A stretch of DNA of 16,128 nucleotides from contig CAVWAP010000008.1 in assembly GCA_963753055.1 (NCBI GenBank), positions 1-16,128 on the forward strand, given 5' to 3'. Source of the DNA: JAUWGC01 sp963753055. GTDB lineage: Bacteria > Bacteroidota > Bacteroidia > Bacteroidales > B18-G4. A program made the translations under genes and the position numbers. Position 1 is the stretch's first letter. Every line of letters begins with the position of its first letter. Below are positions 1 to 6,764 of this stretch, in pieces. Below the pieces are notes generated by a model. That model was given only the letters and a program-made list of their open reading frames with translations, searched no databases and was not told where the DNA came from.

Positions 1-570
1 GCTGATTTGAAGCCTTATGATAAAGAGACGTATGATGCAGGCATGAAAGAAAACCCAATGCAATCGGTTATGTTTTATAATTCTACGGAGGAGGATATGT
101 ACTATGGTTTAGCACACCCTGAGTCTGTTATAGGAAGCGATGCCTTTGTTTACACTGTGCGTGCAACAGGCGAAACCGCTTTTTCCTGGGATATAGCCCC
201 GGATGCTGTAAACGGTCATCCAAGAGGTTCGGGAACACATGCACTTTTCCTGAGACTGGTAAGAGAAAAGAAAGTTGATATTCCGTTGATGACAGCCATT
301 TCGAAAATGACAAACATGATCACCGATTATCTTGCAGAAAATGGCGTTTCTCAAATGAAGCAAAAAGGGCGTATCCAGGTTGGGAAAGATGCAGACATTA
401 CCATTTTCGATCCGGCTACAGTAACCGATAATTCTACGATGCAAAATGGAGGCCTGCAATCAACAGGAATTCCTTATGTAATTTGTAACGGAACGATCGT
501 GGTAAAAGATTCGGAATGTGTGGAAAATGTATTCCCGGGGAAACCAGTTTTTGGAGATGCTAAGAAATGA
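1..570 (+). CDS. Amidohydrolase of the N-acyl-D-amino-acid deacylase (D-aminoacylase) type, C-terminal part
   Basis: The reading frame is open to the left edge, so only the last 189 residues are present. Visible family features are a GSDAF segment near residue 45 (the family usually has a metal-site Asp here), HPRGSGTHALFLRLVRE, an AISKMTNM helix, and the closing beta-sandwich motif GRIQVGKDADITIFDP followed by ICNGTIVVKD and a PGKPV tail. Enzymes of this family are zinc-dependent hydrolases that release free D-amino acids from N-acyl-D-amino acids or act on related amides; the substrate cannot be told from this fragment. The TGA stop overlaps the ATG of the CobW-type GTPase by 4 bases, which implies translational coupling. 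The TTG at position 7 is an internal codon, not a start. The superfamily call is firm; the D-aminoacylase subtype rests on the C-terminal motif order only. Confidence 0.8.
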   Translation, partial: ADLKPYDKETYDAGMKENPMQSVMFYNSTEEDMYYGLAHPESVIGSDAFVYTVRATGETAFSWDIAPDAVNGHPRGSGTHALFLRLVREKKVDIPLMTAISKMTNMITDYLAENGVSQMKQKGRIQVGKDADITIFDPATVTDNSTMQNGGLQSTGIPYVICNGTIVVKDSECVENVFPGKPVFGDAKK

Positions 571-1616
571 TTATTGAGAAACCAACCGCTCCAATTCCCG
601 TCACTATTATTGGCGGGTTTCTTGGGGCCGGCAAGACGACCTTACTGAATGATATTCTGACAGGAGATCATGGTATTCGTGCGGGGGTTCTGGTGAATGA
701 TTTTGGTGCAATTAATATCGATTCAAAACTTGTTGTTGGTGTTGATGAGAATGAAACCATCAGTCTTGCAAACGGATGTATTTGCTGTGATATCCGGGAG
801 GATTTGGTGTCGGCTTGCCTGGTGATGTTACAAAGGCCCGAGCCGCCTGAGATTTTACTTATTGAGACCAGTGGCGTCTCTGATCCCTTTCAGGTGGCCA
901 ATAGTTTTATAAATCCTGACTTTAATGGTGCCTTTTTATTGAATGCCATCCTTACAGTAATTGACGCAGAACAACTGCCCTGTCTAAGGGGAGAAATGGC
1001 CCTGTTAGCTAAAAAGCAAATAGAAGTTGCCGATTTCCTGATTCTCAATAAAGTTGACCTTGTTTCCAATGAAAATCTGAATATCGTTAAAGGAATTGTA
1101 CGAAAAATTGCCCCTAAATCGAGAATCCTTGAAACTACCTACGGAAGAATACCATTGGAATTGATTTTATCGGATGGTATAAAGAACCCTGCTGACTTGT
1201 CTCATGGATTTAGCCTGGCATCTCAGAATCACGCCCGCGACCATGCATTTTCTACCTGGCACTGGACCAGCGATCAAAAATTATCCCTGCCAAAACTGAA
1301 GTCCGTTCTGGATGCACTACCTGACACCATTTATCGGGCGAAGGGTTTTGTTTACATTGAGGAGATGCCTGTATTTCGTGTATTAATGCAGATGGTTGGT
1401 GGGCGTTACGATATTGGTGAAACTGACAGGTGGGGTGGAGATAAGCCAAAATCTGAGATTGTTTTGATCGGAACCCGAAATGGTTTTGATCCGGAAATCC
1501 TGCAAAATGAATTTGATTCATGTATTGGTACGGATGATGATTCTCAATCGCCGATTTTAAGGCTGGTGAAAAAAATCGCCCCTCATTTACTCAAAGAAGA
1601 ATTGAACCATGCATGA
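567..1616 (+). CDS. CobW/P47K-type GTPase, candidate zinc metallochaperone (COG0523)
   Basis: The 349-residue protein has the family signatures in order: Walker A GFLGAGKTT at residues 18-26, the metal-binding CxCC motif as C71-I-C73-C74, an ETSG Walker-B-like motif at 100-103, the guanine-specificity motif NKVD at 161-164, and a C-terminal CobW_C-like domain from about 240 to 345. COG0523 proteins couple GTP hydrolysis to insertion of a metal, often zinc or cobalt, into a client enzyme. The start overlaps the stop of the amidohydrolase by 4 bases and the stop overlaps the next start by 8 bases, so the three genes are almost certainly one transcript. I infer that the upstream amidohydrolase, a likely metalloenzyme, may be the client. 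The family assignment is secure; the metal and the client are not shown by sequence. Confidence 0.92.
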   Translation: MIIEKPTAPIPVTIIGGFLGAGKTTLLNDILTGDHGIRAGVLVNDFGAINIDSKLVVGVDENETISLANGCICCDIREDLVSACLVMLQRPEPPEILLIETSGVSDPFQVANSFINPDFNGAFLLNAILTVIDAEQLPCLRGEMALLAKKQIEVADFLILNKVDLVSNENLNIVKGIVRKIAPKSRILETTYGRIPLELILSDGIKNPADLSHGFSLASQNHARDHAFSTWHWTSDQKLSLPKLKSVLDALPDTIYRAKGFVYIEEMPVFRVLMQMVGGRYDIGETDRWGGDKPKSEIVLIGTRNGFDPEILQNEFDSCIGTDDDSQSPILRLVKKIAPHLLKEELNHA

Positions 1617-2241
1617 TTGGGCATATTGGATAGGAATGGGAGGTACGGTTGCCTTTGCAGTGACAGCTGTACTGGCTGTTACTCCTAAAGGTATAGATCT
1701 ATTTGGAGCAAGTGTTCTTGCCATCATTACCGCCGTTGGAGGGGGCACACTAAGGGATGTTATTACCGATGTGCCGGTATTTTGGTCCATCGACGAATCT
1801 TATATCTGGGTTGCCCTGGTTTCAGCCATAGCAGCATTTTACGCAAAGTCGCTGTTCACAACGAAGAGGATGAACAAATTAATGCTATATCTGGATGCAG
1901 CCGGAATTTCCTTGTTCTCTATTGAGGCTGTTCAGAAGGTGTGGGAACAGGATTTTGGGATTCCCGCGGCCCCGATTATTCTGGGAGTACTCACGGCCAT
2001 TGGAGGAGGCTTGATCAGGGATGTACTGGCAGGCAGGCAGAACCTTTTGATGTCGAAAGATCTATATGCCATTCCGGTACTAATTGGATGTGTATTATAC
2101 GCATTCATCCTTAGTTTCATCCCTGAATTTAAAATAACTGGCGGGATTTTTTGCATCCTCCTTATTTTTGCCATCCGCATAGTGGCCATTGAAAAAAACC
2201 TGACCGTGCCAGCCTGGTTATTATCTAAAGCTAAAAGTTGA
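1609..2241 (+). CDS. TRIC/YicG-type (UPF0126) trimeric cation channel family membrane protein
   Basis: The 210-residue, highly hydrophobic protein is built of two similar halves, each with the family glycine motif: GGGTLRD at residues 44-50 and GGGLIRD at 132-138. Each half has about three membrane helices. Bacterial members (YicG/YadS type) are homologues of trimeric intracellular cation channels; an older Pfam label called them glycine transporters. The ion passed here is unknown. The ATG lies inside the end of the CobW-type gene (8-base overlap), so it ends a three-gene operon. No clear hairpin terminator follows; instead a candidate promoter for the next gene begins 14 bases after the stop. 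The family call is strong because both repeats are intact and the length is normal. Confidence 0.9.
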   Translation: MHDWAYWIGMGGTVAFAVTAVLAVTPKGIDLFGASVLAIITAVGGGTLRDVITDVPVFWSIDESYIWVALVSAIAAFYAKSLFTTKRMNKLMLYLDAAGISLFSIEAVQKVWEQDFGIPAAPIILGVLTAIGGGLIRDVLAGRQNLLMSKDLYAIPVLIGCVLYAFILSFIPEFKITGGIFCILLIFAIRIVAIEKNLTVPAWLLSKAKS

Positions 2242-2356
2242 GTACCCTTTTTTTCCACTTTCGTGGTATTGACCTGAATCCCTTTTATAGCTTACTTTCC
2301 GGTGATATTAAATAGTAAGAAAAAACTAAAATATTAATCACTTAAAACTTAGAACA
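2242..2356 (+). other. Intergenic leader region with promoter a and a shared 13-base leader motif
   Basis: Besides promoter a, the leader contains TTAATCACTTAAA at 2334-2346 inside a longer A/T-rich stretch that starts AACTAAAA at 2324. The leader of the HdeD-type gene has the same 13 bases at 9690-9702, also preceded by AACTAAAA (9677-9684) and also placed 10 bases before the ATG. It probably marks a translation-start context. Confidence 0.4.
2255..2300 (+). promoter_or_regulatory. Promoter with shared element, copy a
   Basis: CCACTTTCGTGGTATTGAC lies at 2255-2273, and the TTG at 2269-2271 is separated by 21 bases from TACTTTCC at 2293-2300, a partial match to the TAnnTTTG box. A C and T-rich tract directly precedes it. 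It would give a leader of about 50 bases for the gene at 2357. The same element and spacing recur upstream of 2923, 4484 and 10525. This copy has the weakest -7 box of the four. Confidence 0.55.
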
Positions 2357-2780
2357 ATGAAAAAAATGCGCACAGTACTCATTACAGCTTTGATTGCATT
2401 ATTTGCAGTACTAATCCCCGTGAATGCTCTTGCACAGGATGCTAAACTGGAAAAAGCTGAAGCCAAGCTCTGTAAGAAGATTGAAGGTTTTATTATTGCC
2501 CTGGATAATTTGGACAATCTTGACGTGAATTGCACCTACAATGAGTTTTACAAAACTTATAATAAAGCAGGTAAAGCCTGGAACAAGATGGTGAAAGCGG
2601 CCGACAAACTGGAGAATGTTGCCATGAAAGAATCGGTTAAAGCTTATAATGAGTTGGAAGATGCTGTAAACCTGATCAATAGCGATTCGTGGACGAGTCA
2701 GGACCGCCAAGAAGGTTAATAAGCATGTTGATAATACCTCTGACATTGTAACTGCACTCCAGTCGATGCAGTGCAAATAA
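2357..2780 (+). CDS. Small secreted helical protein, family not recognised; frame broken near 2700
   Basis: The first frame runs from ATG 2357 to TAA 2717-2719 (120 residues). It has a clear signal peptide with a basic start, a hydrophobic core to about residue 24 and cleavage after NALA-Q or ALAQ-D. The mature part is rich in Lys, Glu and Asn and looks helical, with cysteines in KLCKK and VNCTY. From about 2700 the +1 frame reads RTAKKVNKHVDNTSD and then QSMQCK to a TAA at 2778-2780. This continues the same composition and adds a third cysteine, whereas the original frame gives an unrelated short tail. I therefore take the true gene to end at 2780, with one extra base between about 2674 and 2716. 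It stands alone behind shared-element promoter a. I cannot name a function; export to the periplasm or cell surface is all the sequence supports. Confidence 0.7.
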
Positions 2781-2834
2781 TTCGGATTTTATCAGGAAGT
2801 ACGATTCAACAATTTCCAAAATTACACCATTCTT

Positions 2835-2880
2835 CAACTAAAGGGGTATTGATTCTACTACTCTTTTCGATGTAGCTTTG
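2835..2880 (+). promoter_or_regulatory. Promoter with shared element, copy b
   Basis: CAACTAAAGGGGTATTGAT lies at 2835-2853, and its TTG at 2849-2851 is 21 bases before a perfect TAnnTTTG box, TAGCTTTG at 2873-2880. The predicted transcript start near 2887 gives a leader of about 36 bases to ATG 2923. The box also shows that a TTG start at 2878 for the downstream gene is unlikely, because it would lie inside the promoter. Confidence 0.65.
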
Positions 2881-2922
2881 AACGTATTTAGATCTGAATC
2901 CATATATGAAACTCAAATCACA

Positions 2923-3439
2923 ATGAAAACAATTTTCAAATTAATCATTGCTGCACTGATGATCTGGGGATACTCCTCCAGCGTAACAGCACAGGAAGAA
3001 TCTCTGGGTTCTCAGGTTACAAAGAAAGTGGGAATGTATGTTTTCCCGGCAAAGGACCAAACCCAGGAGCAGATAGACAAGGATGAGGAAGATTGCTATA
3101 AATGGGCTGTGCAACAAAGCGGGGTTGATCCTCTGAATCCGCCTAAAGTAGAGGCTGAACAGGTACGAGAGAGGTCCTGATGGTGCCGCGATTGTTGGAT
3201 CTGCAAAGGGTGCTGCTGCTGGGGCAGCCATCGGGGCCATATGCGGAGATGCGGGCAAGGGTGCTGCCATCGGAGCGGTAACCGGTGCACTGGGCGGAAG
3301 AAGAGCCAGCCGGGCAGGAAGGACCATGGAACAGGGTGCCAACAATGCGGCAGCTGCTAACAAACAGGCCGAATTGATGAATAACTTCAAGAAAGCCTAT
3401 TCGGTATGCCTTGAAGGTAAAGGATATACCGTCAACTGA
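2923..3439 (+). CDS. Secreted glycine-zipper (YMGG-like) protein; frame broken near 3170
   Basis: ATG 2923 begins a signal peptide (MKTIFKLIIAALMIWGY, cleavage probably after VTA-Q). A mature domain follows with an FPAKDQTQEQIDKDEEDCYKW segment typical of short Bacteroidota glycine-zipper proteins. The first frame stops at TGA 3178-3180. The +1 frame then gives PDGAAIVGSAKG, AAAGAAIGAICGDAGKGAAI and GAVTGALGGRRASRAGR, a classic GxxxG helix pair, and ends at TGA 3437-3439 after KAYSVCLEGKGYTVN. One extra base in the GAGAGAGG run (about 3167-3174) restores a single protein of about 171 residues reading ERGPDGAAIVG across the joint. Glycine zippers pack tightly in membranes or outer-membrane assemblies; the exact role is unknown. 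It sits behind promoter b and is probably cotranscribed with the next gene 53 bases on. Confidence 0.75.
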
Positions 3440-3492
3440 TTGAATTCAGGAATTGATTGAAGATTTATTGTTGAAATTTTAAATTCAAAGCG

Positions 3493-4275
3493 ATGAGAAA
3501 AAATAGATTTGTGTTAATCATAGCCGCCCTTATTCTTTTACCAGGTACGTTTGCTATTAGTCAGCTTTCTGATGAAAAATGGGACCTGATGCTGATTCGT
3601 GAAGACCAGGTATATCCTTCAATGACCGATGATTATGAAATGTCCCTGATGGACCTGAAGAACTTCCTTACCGAAAAGAACGTGAAGGGATTCAACTATT
3701 TCACCCATTTGCAGGACAATTATATTTTTGCCCATGTGACCCCCATAAATCATTTTAAGGATCTGGGAAAAGGGATACAATCATTTATGGCAAAAGAGGT
3801 GAACGATCCTGAACTGGATTTGATCCTGGATTATCTGAATGATGCCATTGAATTCTACCGGTATTATATTGTCCAGTACCGGCCGGAATTATCTTATGTT
3901 CCCGAAGGAGATGATTGGGGAACCGGAAGTCCCTACCGAAAATGGAGTTATTACTATTTTCAACCGGGTACTGAAGAAGAGGTAGAGGCTGTGCTTTCAG
4001 CCTGGAAGAATTTGTATGAGGACAAAGGCATCAAATCAGGATTCAGGGTATTTTCCGGGTTTCTTGGAGTCGAGCAGCCTTTATATATGTTAACCACATG
4101 GGCCGAAGATCCTCTGGATTACCATACAAAACTTCAGGATGCTGCAGCCCTGCTGGGTGAAGAAGGAGCCGAATTGTGGGAAAAAATGATAGGAAATGTA
4201 AATGGAGCTTCGGCCGTTGAAGGCTGGTTTCTGCCACAATACTCCTATGCTCCGGGATTAGAAATGGCGCAATAA
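3493..4275 (+). CDS. Secreted protein of unknown function, 260 residues
   Basis: ATG 3493 starts a basic and hydrophobic signal peptide (core LIIAALILLPGTF) with cleavage near residue 22-24. The mature part is acidic, rich in aromatic residues and free of cysteine. It seems to contain two related stretches. The first (about 25-120) begins with WDLMLIREDQVYP and has NYFTHLQDNYIFAHVTPI. The second (about 145-255) has WSYYYFQPGTEEEVEAVLSAW and then GFRVFSGFLGVEQPLYMLTTW. The alternation of strand-like and helix-like segments resembles a dimeric alpha/beta-barrel duplication, but I recognise no named family. It follows the glycine-zipper gene by 53 bases and is closed by a strong terminator 25 bases after the stop, so it is likely the last gene of that unit. 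The gene itself is secure; its function is unassigned. Confidence 0.8.
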   Translation: MRKNRFVLIIAALILLPGTFAISQLSDEKWDLMLIREDQVYPSMTDDYEMSLMDLKNFLTEKNVKGFNYFTHLQDNYIFAHVTPINHFKDLGKGIQSFMAKEVNDPELDLILDYLNDAIEFYRYYIVQYRPELSYVPEGDDWGTGSPYRKWSYYYFQPGTEEEVEAVLSAWKNLYEDKGIKSGFRVFSGFLGVEQPLYMLTTWAEDPLDYHTKLQDAAALLGEEGAELWEKMIGNVNGASAVEGWFLPQYSYAPGLEMAQ

Positions 4276-4300
4276 AGCAGTAGTTGGGTTTGTACTTATC

Positions 4301-4337
4301 ACTGCCGGGGGGCATATGCTTCCTGGCAGTTTTTTTA
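4301..4337 (+). terminator. Rho-independent terminator
   Basis: ACTGCC (4301-4306) pairs with GGCAGT (4325-4330). An inner GGGGG/CTTCC helix, partly G-U pairs, closes around a CATATG loop, and a run of seven T starts at 4330. It ends the unit containing the glycine-zipper and 260-residue protein genes and insulates the sulfatase operon. Confidence 0.9.
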
Positions 4338-4366
4338 GTCATAATATCCAACTTTCCACTTTTATT

Positions 4367-4412
4367 CCTCGAAAGTAGCATTGACACTTCCACTATAAGT
4401 GTCATAAATTTG
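4367..4412 (+). promoter_or_regulatory. Promoter with shared element, copy c, with embedded inverted repeat
   Basis: CCTCGAAAGTAGCATTGAC lies at 4367-4385, with its TTG at 4381-4383, and a perfect TAAATTTG box at 4405-4412 begins 21 bases later. A second CCACTTT sits about one helical turn upstream (4356-4362). The space between the two boxes holds an 8-base perfect inverted repeat (4382-4404). The predicted leader to ATG 4484 is about 65 bases. This is the candidate promoter of the six-gene operon that ends at the terminator near 10401. Confidence 0.65.
4382..4404. repeat. Inverted repeat TGACACTT-7-AAGTGTCA between the promoter boxes
   Basis: The two 8-base arms (4382-4389 and 4397-4404) are perfect complements with a 7-base spacer. 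They lie from the TTG of the -33 region to the base before the TAAATTTG box. The position is right for an operator that would block RNA polymerase. A repeat of this size can occur by chance in 16 kb, so its location is the main argument. Confidence 0.45.
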
Positions 4413-4483
4413 TTTTGTGGCGGTAGATTCCTAATTCAGAAGAGGATACACTAAGTCATGAGTCAAAATTAAACCTAAGACCT

Positions 4484-6130
4484 ATGAAAAGAAAAGGCAA
4501 AGTGAATTTGTTTCGGATTCTGAAAAGATCATCCAAATTCCTTCTCGTATTCCTGGTTCTTTTGACCAGTTGTTATCCGCTAACGGTAAGCAGAACCAAA
4601 TGGAGAATTAAATGGGATAAGGACAAGAAACACGGGAAAGAAGTTTACGTGGAAACATCTCATCCTGAGGATAATAAACGCCCTCCAAATATTGTTATTC
4701 TGATGGCCGATGATCTGGGGAAATACGAAGTATCCGCCTATGGGGTGGATCACATTTCAACCCCAAACATCGATCAGATCGGTCTGGATGGGGTCATATT
4801 TGAGGATGGCTATGTAACAGCACCCACCTGTGCCCCTTCGCGCGCAGGGATCATGACTGGCAGGGTCCAGAATCGTTATGGTTTTGAAACTCAGATCATG
4901 GAGCACTACCCCACCAATATGATTGAATATTTAACCGGAAAATACTTAGTGAGCACAGGAACCTTTGTGCTGAAAGCCAAGCCTGATTTTCCTGCCGAAT
5001 GGCAAATTCAGAAACAGGGGCTTCCACCCACAGAAATAAACCTGGCCGAGGCATTAAAAACCCTGAATTATACCAATGGAATTGTTGGAAAATGGCATCT
5101 GGGTGTTTCTAAGAATCATTTACCCTTAAAACGGGGCTTTGATTATCAATATGGTTTTTACGGAGCTTCCTCACTCTTTACACCCGAAAGGAACTGGAGC
5201 CATATCATCAATTACGAACATCAATCATTCAGTGCGCAGCACCAGTGGAATACAGGAAGGTATGGAGAGGCTGCCATTATGGAAATGGGAAAGGAAATAC
5301 ATGAAGAAGAATATCTGACCTATGCTTTCCGCGATAAGGCAATGGACTTTATTGAAGAGAATAAGGATCAGCCCTTCTTCCTTTACTGTACTTTTTCAGC
5401 ACCGCATGTTCCCTTTCAGGCCCCGGTAAACTATTACTGTATGTACGAGCATGTGGAAGATGAAAATAAAAGGGTCTACTATGCAATGATCTCCGCCCTG
5501 GATGATGCCATCGGTGAAATTCATCAAAAAATTAAAGATCTGGGCCTCGAAGACAACACCATCATCTATCTCTTAAGCGATAATGGTGGAGCATCTTATA
5601 CCAAGGCAACCGATAACGGACCTTTAAAAGGTGGAAAATTAAATCAGTTTGAAGGGGGGATCAGGGTGCCCTTTATGATGAAATGGCCGGCTAAAATTCC
5701 GGCTGGCATCAGGTATAAGCATCCTGTTTCATCCGCTGATATTTTTGTAACCAGCTTAATTAATGCGGGGGGTACCTTACCGCAGGATCGTGAATACGAT
5801 GGAGTAAATCTTGTTCCTTTTGTGCTGGGTGAAAATAAAGGCCTACCCCATGAGCACTTATTCTGGCGAGCCGATCATATCTGGGCCGTTCGTGACGGGG
5901 ATTATAAATTAATACTGAGTACCAGAGACGGATGGGCGGAATTGTATGATCTCAAGAAAGATATATCAGAATCTTACAACCTGAAGGAAGAGATGCCCGA
6001 TCTATATGAGAAACTCCATCAGCTTCACCAGCAATGGCAGGACGATAATCTGCCTGAAAAACCCATGTGGCCGCGCATCATGGACAAGCTCTTTATCATT
6101 GATGGACAAGAATATTTATTCCCCGCCTAA
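4484..6130 (+). CDS. Formylglycine-dependent sulfatase, predicted lipoprotein
   Basis: The 548-residue protein begins with a basic stretch, a hydrophobic core and the lipobox LLTSC (C30), so it should be lipid-anchored outside the cytoplasm. The sulfatase domain starts with NIVILMADD (metal-binding D76, D77). The CxPSR motif is C116-A-P118-S-R120, whose cysteine must be oxidised to formylglycine by an FGE or anSME enzyme not present in this window. Other active-site elements are GKWHLG (K203, H205), SAPHVPF (H308), SDNGG (D366, N367), and LKGGK with GGIRVP (K383). An insertion of roughly 25-30 residues (about 150-178) separates the RYGFETQ segment from the LAEALK segment. No SusC/SusD pair or glycosidase is next to it, so a polysaccharide locus is not indicated; the substrate is unknown. 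The beta-barrel gene starts 10 bases downstream. Confidence 0.93.
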   Translation: MKRKGKVNLFRILKRSSKFLLVFLVLLTSCYPLTVSRTKWRIKWDKDKKHGKEVYVETSHPEDNKRPPNIVILMADDLGKYEVSAYGVDHISTPNIDQIGLDGVIFEDGYVTAPTCAPSRAGIMTGRVQNRYGFETQIMEHYPTNMIEYLTGKYLVSTGTFVLKAKPDFPAEWQIQKQGLPPTEINLAEALKTLNYTNGIVGKWHLGVSKNHLPLKRGFDYQYGFYGASSLFTPERNWSHIINYEHQSFSAQHQWNTGRYGEAAIMEMGKEIHEEEYLTYAFRDKAMDFIEENKDQPFFLYCTFSAPHVPFQAPVNYYCMYEHVEDENKRVYYAMISALDDAIGEIHQKIKDLGLEDNTIIYLLSDNGGASYTKATDNGPLKGGKLNQFEGGIRVPFMMKWPAKIPAGIRYKHPVSSADIFVTSLINAGGTLPQDREYDGVNLVPFVLGENKGLPHEHLFWRADHIWAVRDGDYKLILSTRDGWAELYDLKKDISESYNLKEEMPDLYEKLHQLHQQWQDDNLPEKPMWPRIMDKLFIIDGQEYLFPA

Positions 6131-6140
6131 ATCGAAAAAG

Positions 6141-6749
6141 ATGAAAAAGCTAATCATTATACTTATCATAAGCATGGTGCCATTGTGTTTAATGGCACAG
6201 CAACCTAAAATGCATATTAAGCTCTATGGAGGCTGGAATACAAGTAATCTGGTTTACCGTTCTGATGTTCTTCAGGCAGATTTATTAAGCGGATGGCAGG
6301 CGGGAGGAGGCTTCAGGGTTATGCACCGAAAGGAATTCCTGGAAGTAGATATTACTTTTTGTAAATATGGCCTCACCCTGCAGCCCAGTGAGGATATCGA
6401 CTTTGATAACGACTCGCCCCTGGATATCAGAATCAGGTCCCTGGAAATTCCATTAACGATGGGATATATAGCTGTTAAAAAACCGGTTTTCAGATGGTTT
6501 TTATATGGTGGGCTTGTAAGCCGGTTTACCTTAAATGGCAAATACACCTATGAAGGAGTGACAGAATCATTCAAACCAAAAGAAATAAGGCTACATGTGT
6601 ATAATCTGGGGGCACGTTTTGGTACCCAGGTTGATATAGGCATGTTTAATGTGGATTTTTCATATACCATAGGCCTTACCAATGCCTTTAAAACAAGGTT
6701 ACGAACAAATAGTCATGGCCTGCAATTATCAGTTGGCTTAGCACTATAA
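6141..6749 (+). CDS. Small outer-membrane beta-barrel protein (OMP_b-brl_2/PorT-like)
   Basis: ATG 6141 is the natural start: it opens a signal peptide (MKKLIIILIISMVPL, cleavage after CLMA-Q) only 10 bases after the sulfatase stop. The same frame is open further upstream but that part overlaps the sulfatase and has no signal sequence. The mature part of about 182 residues shows amphipathic strands with glycines and aromatics (KLYGGWNTSNLVY, GWQAGGGFRVM, EIPLTMGYIAV, FRWFLYGGLVSRFTLNGKYTY). It ends in a strand pair closing with GLQLSVGLAL, as in 8-stranded barrels of the Bacteroidota PorT/OMP_b-brl class. The role is unknown; it is probably a surface or structural partner in the sulfatase operon. 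Confidence 0.8.
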   Translation: MKKLIIILIISMVPLCLMAQQPKMHIKLYGGWNTSNLVYRSDVLQADLLSGWQAGGGFRVMHRKEFLEVDITFCKYGLTLQPSEDIDFDNDSPLDIRIRSLEIPLTMGYIAVKKPVFRWFLYGGLVSRFTLNGKYTYEGVTESFKPKEIRLHVYNLGARFGTQVDIGMFNVDFSYTIGLTNAFKTRLRTNSHGLQLSVGLAL

Positions 6750-6764
6750 ACTCCAAACGGCTCT

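Noticed and set aside
2878..2922. TTG start at 2878 for the glycine-zipper gene
   Set aside because: It lies inside the TAGCTTTG promoter box, and the 15 extra residues precede a complete signal peptide that starts at ATG 2923.
3440..3492. Terminator or promoter between the glycine-zipper gene and the 260-residue protein gene
   Set aside because: The only complementary arms (TTGAATT and AATTCAA) are about 35 bases apart and A/T-rich, and no TAnnTTTG box has a matching -33 element.
6006..6140. Upstream extension of the outer-membrane barrel gene into the sulfatase
   Set aside because: The extra 45 residues would bury the signal peptide; ATG 6141 directly starts it.
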